DNA of 64,000 nt from an alpha proteobacterium SCGC AAA536-G10 (lineage in GTDB: Bacteria > Pseudomonadota > Alphaproteobacteria > Puniceispirillales > Marisalimonadaceae): assembly GCA_000384615.1 (NCBI GenBank), contig ARQU01000009.1, positions 25,831 to 89,830 of the forward strand, given 5' to 3'. The notes under the pieces are model-generated. The model was not told where the DNA came from. It searched no databases and saw only the letters and a list, made by a program, of their open reading frames with translations. Shown here in pieces: positions 60,372-64,000 of this stretch. Every line of letters starts with the position of its first letter. The first letter of the stretch is position 1. Made by a program: the position numbers and the translations under genes.

Positions 60372-61610
60372 ATGGTAAAAGAAACAAATATTTCAATCAA
60401 TAGTGACAGACTTTGGGATAGCTTAATGACGATGGCTAAAATTGGGCCTGGAATTGCTGGAGGTAATAATAGACAAACTGTTACCGTAGAAGATGGAGAA
60501 GCAAGAAAATTATTACAAAAATGGTCTGAAGATGCTGGCATGACAATGAAAGTAGATGAGCTTGGATCAATGTTTTTTAAAAGAGAAGGAACTGATAAAA
60601 ATGCACTTCCAGTTGTCATTGGAAGCCATTTAGACACTCAACCAACAGGTGGGAAATATGACGGTGTTCTTGGAGTTTTAGCCGGACTAGAAATAGTTAG
60701 AACTCTTAATGATTTAAACATTCAAACAAAACATCCAATCCTAGTTGTAAATTGGACTAATGAAGAAGGTTCCCGTTTTCCTCCTGCAATGATGGCATCT
60801 GCAGGATATGCAGGAATATATGAGGTTAATACTCTTCTTTCAGCAAAAGATGCTGAAGGAAATATCTTTGGAAATGAGCTTGATAAAATAGGTTGGAAAG
60901 GCTCTGAGCCTGTTGGATCACAAAAATTCCATTGTTACTATGAATTGCATATAGAACAAGGACCTATTCTTGAAACGGAAGAAGTTGACATAGGTATAGT
61001 CACGCACGGTCAAGGTCTAAAATGGTTGGAAGTTAAACTTTCTGGAGTTGAGCAACATACTGGCACTACACCAATGAACGTTAGAAAAGATACATCACTT
61101 GCATTGTCTGAAATTATTTTAGCCGTCAATCATATTGCAAATAAAAATCAACCAAATGCTCTTGGTAGCGTGGGTCATATCGAAGTGTCTCCTAATTCAC
61201 GAAATGTAATTGCAGGCAATTCACTTTTTACAGTTGATATAAGATCTCCAGATATTAACAAACTAGTAAAAATGGAAAATGAATTAAAACAAATGACTAC
61301 AGATATATGTAAAAAACATAAGATTGAATTTAAAATGGATCAAATTGGAGGGTTTGATCCTGTTGCTTTTGACAAAGATTGTCTTAATAATATTCGTAAT
61401 AGCGCCAAAAAGTTTGGATATTCTTATAAGAATATTGTTTCAGGTGCAGGACATGATGCTTGCTGGATAAATACTGTTGCTCCATCAGCAATGATAATGT
61501 GTCCATGCGTTGATGGATTAAGCCATAATGAAGCAGAAGAAATAAAACCTGAATGGGCATCTTCAAGCACTAATGTAATGCTTCACGCCGCCATTACTTC
61601 AGCAACTTAA
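60372..61610 (+). CDS. M20-family amidohydrolase (N-carbamoyl-L-amino-acid hydrolase/allantoate amidohydrolase type)
   Basis: A 412-residue dinuclear metallohydrolase. Metal ligands are visible in VIGSHLDTQPTGGKYDGVLGV (H, D), WTNEEGSRFPPAMMAS (E), LHIEQGPILE (H) and the final SGAGHDACW (H); GVEQHTGTTPMN is the dimerisation-domain histidine motif. The pattern AKIGPGIAGGNNRQTVT at the start and IEQGPILE are specific for the N-carbamoyl-L-amino-acid hydrolase, beta-ureidopropionase and allantoate amidohydrolase branch. It releases ammonia and CO2 from N-carbamoyl compounds. A hydantoinase-like fused 5-oxoprolinase occurs at 41219. Monocistronic, cytosolic; convergent with edd. Confidence 0.9.
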   Translation: MVKETNISINSDRLWDSLMTMAKIGPGIAGGNNRQTVTVEDGEARKLLQKWSEDAGMTMKVDELGSMFFKREGTDKNALPVVIGSHLDTQPTGGKYDGVLGVLAGLEIVRTLNDLNIQTKHPILVVNWTNEEGSRFPPAMMASAGYAGIYEVNTLLSAKDAEGNIFGNELDKIGWKGSEPVGSQKFHCYYELHIEQGPILETEEVDIGIVTHGQGLKWLEVKLSGVEQHTGTTPMNVRKDTSLALSEIILAVNHIANKNQPNALGSVGHIEVSPNSRNVIAGNSLFTVDIRSPDINKLVKMENELKQMTTDICKKHKIEFKMDQIGGFDPVAFDKDCLNNIRNSAKKFGYSYKNIVSGAGHDACWINTVAPSAMIMCPCVDGLSHNEAEEIKPEWASSSTNVMLHAAITSAT

Positions 61611-61616
61611 AAATTA

Positions 61617-63440
61617 TTAATAATTATTAATTATATCTAGGCCAGCTCCATTTTCAGCACTACTGGCATTTTGTCTTAATAATGAAAATAAATTTCTTCC
61701 AAATGTATTTTTCTGATTAAATTTTGAAGGCACTTTAATATCTCTTTTAGCAACGGTCTCATTAACTTCAATTCTTCCAGAAACGGCATCAATATCTATG
61801 ATGTCTCCATCTAAAATTTTTCCAATTATGCCATTATCTAAAGCTTCAGGAATAACATGAATAGCTGCTGGAACTTTACCAGATGCCCCAGACATCCTTC
61901 CATCAGTTAACAAGGCCACTTTGAAACCTAAGTCTTGAATATTTGATAAAATTGGAGTTAAAGCATGGAGTTCTGGCATTCCATTAGCTTTTGGACCTTG
62001 AAAACGAACAACAACAACAACATCCTTGTTTAACAGACCCTTTTCATATGCTTTCTTAACATCAGTTTGATTATTAAAAACCATTGCCGGGGCTTTTATT
62101 TTTTGATTTTTAAAATCAACAGCAGAAATTTTAATTACCCCTTTACCAATATTACCTTTTAATATTTTCAAACCACCTTTTTTTTGATGTGGGTTTTTTA
62201 CATATTTTAAAATTTTATTATCATAAGATTTTGATTTTGTTTTTTTCCAAAGTAATTCTGATTTTCCCAGAGTAGCTTCAGAAACATAATTAAAAATATT
62301 TTTCCCCCATACTGTTTTAGCAGTACCATCTAACAAACCTGCGTCTAAAAGTTCTCCAATAATAAAGCTCATACCACCTGCAGCATGAAATTGATTTACA
62401 TCCGCGCTACCATTTGGATACACCCTAGCCAACAAAGGTATCACTTCTGACAAATCTACAAAATCTTCCCATAATAATTTAATTCCAGCTGCAGCAGCCA
62501 TTGCAGGCAAGTGTAAAGTATGATTAGTTGATCCTCCTGTTGCAAGTAAACCAATAATCGCATTAATAAAACTTCTTTCATCAATAATTTTTCCAATAGG
62601 CCTTATATCATTTCCTTTTCTTGATATTGAAATTGCTTGTTGAGTTGCAGCTACATTATAAGCATTTCTCAAGTCACTATGAGGATGAACAAATGCAGAC
62701 CCAGGGAGGTGTAAACCCATAATTTCCATTAACATTTGATTCGAGTTGGCTGTTCCATAAAATGTACAAGTCCCTTCTCCGTGATAAGCAGCAATTTCAA
62801 CTTTTAGTAATTCCTCTCTGGTTGCCTTACCTTTAGCAAATTCATTTCTTATTCGATTTTTTTCTTCATTTGGAATTCCAGTAGACATGGGTCCAGCTGG
62901 TACAAAAATTATTGGTAAATGACCAAATGATAAAGATCCGATTACTAGTCCAGGTACTATCTTATCGCATACACCCAAACATAGTGCAGCATCATATACA
63001 CCATGGCTTAATGCTACTGCAGTGGACATAGCAATAACATCCCTTGACATTAATGATAACTCCATGCCTGGTCTTCCTTGAGTGACCCCGTCACACATTG
63101 CAGGTACAGCACCTGCCATTTGTGCAGTAGCACCAAATTTATTTGCAGCTGCTTTAATTATTTTAGGAAAATGTTCTAGTGGTTTATGAGCTGAAAGCAT
63201 ATCATTATAAGCAGAGACAATACCTATATTTGGCTTTGAATTCATTAGTATTGAAGACTGTTCATCTATTGGAGCTGCAGCTGCAGCGTGAGCCATATTA
63301 GAGCATGAAACTTGACTTCTATCGTTATCAACATCTTTTTCCATAGCTTGAATATTATTTAAATAGTTTTGTCTAGTTAATTTGCTTCTTTCAATTATCC
63401 TTTTTGTAACATTAAGAATTGTTGGGTGCAATTTACTCAT
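61617..63440 (-). CDS. edd: Phosphogluconate dehydratase (Edd)
   Basis: From the ATG at 63440 (MSKLHPTILNVTKRII) the protein has 607 residues, the standard Edd length; the track TTG at 63452 lies in the end of pgl. It is an IlvD/Edd-family Fe-S dehydratase: SCSNMAHAAAA, AYNDMLSAHKPLEHFP, CDGVTQGRPGMELSLMSRDVI, LCLGVCDKIVPGLVIGSLSFGHLP and GEGTCTFYGTANSNQM supply the cluster cysteines. DGRMSGASGKVPAAIHV is the C-terminal signature. It converts 6-phosphogluconate to KDPG, the first step of the Entner-Doudoroff path; eda is at 39495. Its start overlaps the pgl stop (ATGAGTAA), indicating coupled translation. Confidence 0.95.
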   Translation of the reverse strand: MSKLHPTILNVTKRIIERSKLTRQNYLNNIQAMEKDVDNDRSQVSCSNMAHAAAAAPIDEQSSILMNSKPNIGIVSAYNDMLSAHKPLEHFPKIIKAAANKFGATAQMAGAVPAMCDGVTQGRPGMELSLMSRDVIAMSTAVALSHGVYDAALCLGVCDKIVPGLVIGSLSFGHLPIIFVPAGPMSTGIPNEEKNRIRNEFAKGKATREELLKVEIAAYHGEGTCTFYGTANSNQMLMEIMGLHLPGSAFVHPHSDLRNAYNVAATQQAISISRKGNDIRPIGKIIDERSFINAIIGLLATGGSTNHTLHLPAMAAAAGIKLLWEDFVDLSEVIPLLARVYPNGSADVNQFHAAGGMSFIIGELLDAGLLDGTAKTVWGKNIFNYVSEATLGKSELLWKKTKSKSYDNKILKYVKNPHQKKGGLKILKGNIGKGVIKISAVDFKNQKIKAPAMVFNNQTDVKKAYEKGLLNKDVVVVVRFQGPKANGMPELHALTPILSNIQDLGFKVALLTDGRMSGASGKVPAAIHVIPEALDNGIIGKILDGDIIDIDAVSGRIEVNETVAKRDIKVPSKFNQKNTFGRNLFSLLRQNASSAENGAGLDIINNY

Positions 63441-64000
63441 TGATTTTCTCAATAATAAAATTTTTGTGTTTGTTTTTTAATAAATAATGAATGGGATATG
63501 TTTCATCATTTTTAGCAAGTTCTAAAATGTTTTGTTTTGCTTTACCTTTAACTAATAAAATTATTAATGCACTACTCATGATCAAAGATAAGTTCATTGT
63601 TATTCTAGGAAGAAAAGGATTACCCTGCGGCGATGTTTTAAATATTTTGTGATTTGCATCTATACTATAACTTTCTTTATCCGCAATCATACTAGGAAAT
63701 AAAGAAGCAAAATGACCATCTTCTCCCATACCAATTAAAGTAACATCAAAAGGGATTTTAAACTTTTTATTAAAGATTAAGTCTTCTGATAAAGGAAATA
63801 AATTAGCATTTTTAGCTTTGTTTATAAAAAAATACTCCGATAAAAGTTTTTGATTACTATTTTCATTTTGGGGATCAACTAGTCTATCATCAACCAGGGT
63901 TATTTGTACTTTCGACCAAGCAAGTTCAATTTGAGATAAATCTTTAAAGATCTTAATTGGACTACTTCCACCAGGTACGACTAAACTCGCGGTTCCAAAT
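63433..64000 (-). CDS. pgl: 6-phosphogluconolactonase, 5' part beyond the window
   Basis: The track shows only 98 residues from an internal ATG, but the frame is open to the right edge. Read on the minus strand it gives FGTASLVVPGGSSPIKIF, then ITLVDDRLVDPQNENSNQKLL, LIGMGEDGHFASLFP and a C-terminal LPRITMNLSLIMSSALIILLVKG. VPGGSSP, DDRxVD and GMGEDGHxASLFP are signatures of DevB/SOL-type 6-phosphogluconolactonase, which hydrolyses 6-phosphoglucono-lactone. Only the N-terminal 30-40 residues seem to be missing. The gene overlaps edd by eight bases, so pgl-edd are coupled; zwf may lie just upstream. Confidence 0.9.
   Translation of the reverse strand, partial: FGTASLVVPGGSSPIKIFKDLSQIELAWSKVQITLVDDRLVDPQNENSNQKLLSEYFFINKAKNANLFPLSEDLIFNKKFKIPFDVTLIGMGEDGHFASLFPSMIADKESYSIDANHKIFKTSPQGNPFLPRITMNLSLIMSSALIILLVKGKAKQNILELAKNDETYPIHYLLKNKHKNFIIEKINE

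Noticed and set aside
1-64000. Search for tRNA, rRNA, transposases, integrases, toxin-antitoxin or defence genes
   Set aside because: No reading frame or structure resembling these was seen by eye; a covariance or profile search would be needed to exclude small RNAs.

Overview
The window is a gene-dense, AT-rich (roughly one-third G+C by eye) bacterial chromosome segment with no rRNA, tRNA, insertion sequence, phage gene or CRISPR array that I can see. Intergenic spaces are short (none above about 250 bases), many genes overlap by a few bases, and TTG or GTG starts are common. Gene content (oxidative sugar-acid catabolism, Entner-Doudoroff genes, acyl-CoA and MDR-type oxidoreductases, non-heme iron dioxygenases, a cyclase-TPR protein, almost no transcription factors) suggests a streamlined marine alphaproteobacterium, for example of the HIMB59/AEGEAN-169 or SAR116 kind. 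That placement is inference from composition and family content only.

Layout. 1-1800: edge of a DapA-family aldolase gene, a frameshifted MaoC-type dehydratase and a quinone oxidoreductase. 1800-7000: a zinc locus, znuCB divergent from znuA around a palindrome that looks like a Zur operator; znuA leads an operon with a MacB/LolD-like ABC pair and a DUF3299 protein. 7000-16200: acyl-CoA metabolism (thiolase-like/DUF35 pair, ADP-forming acyl-CoA synthetase, MFS carrier, MDR reductase, FadJ-like bifunctional enzyme, nitronate monooxygenase). 16300-24700: PhyH dioxygenase, tyrosine-type phosphatase and SAF-domain oxidoreductase on the plus strand; then a minus-strand operon with OtnC- and OtnI-like enzymes, an aldo/keto reductase and a metallo-beta-lactamase-fold hydrolase.

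24700-41200 is the core of a sugar-acid catabolic region: two tandem FAD-linked 2-hydroxyacid oxidases, a KDG-type kinase, a D-2-hydroxyacid dehydrogenase, an LtnD-like dehydrogenase, a XylD-like dehydratase divergent from a UxaA-type dehydratase, then a KDF-dehydrogenase-like SDR, an LRA6-like FAH hydrolase, a quinone oxidoreductase, a cupin, an acyl-CoA synthetase, KDPG aldolase and a DenD-like dehydrogenase. These could feed uronates, pentonates, deoxyhexonates and tetronates into pyruvate, glyceraldehyde 3-phosphate, lactate or DHAP. 41200-64000 holds a fused 5-oxoprolinase, a GntR regulator divergent from a QuiC-type 3-dehydroshikimate dehydratase with a direct-repeat operator candidate, a cyclase-TPR protein, glutaryl-CoA dehydrogenase, a TauD/cupin/DsbA-like isomerase operon, an amidohydrolase, a luciferase-like monooxygenase, three small envelope proteins (DUF3833, chalcone-isomerase-like, YciB-like), an enolase-superfamily dehydratase, an alpha/beta hydrolase, an EamA exporter, a HIT protein, an M20 hydrolase, and edd overlapping a truncated pgl at the right edge.

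The most notable points are a znuB without any canonical start codon at its expected N-terminus, the extended zinc operon, a thiolase-like/DUF35 pair lacking the usual cysteines, tetronate genes split across two loci without their kinase, and a deoxysugar-acid gene set scattered over many transcription units. I did not find an obviously unprecedented defence or mobile system.
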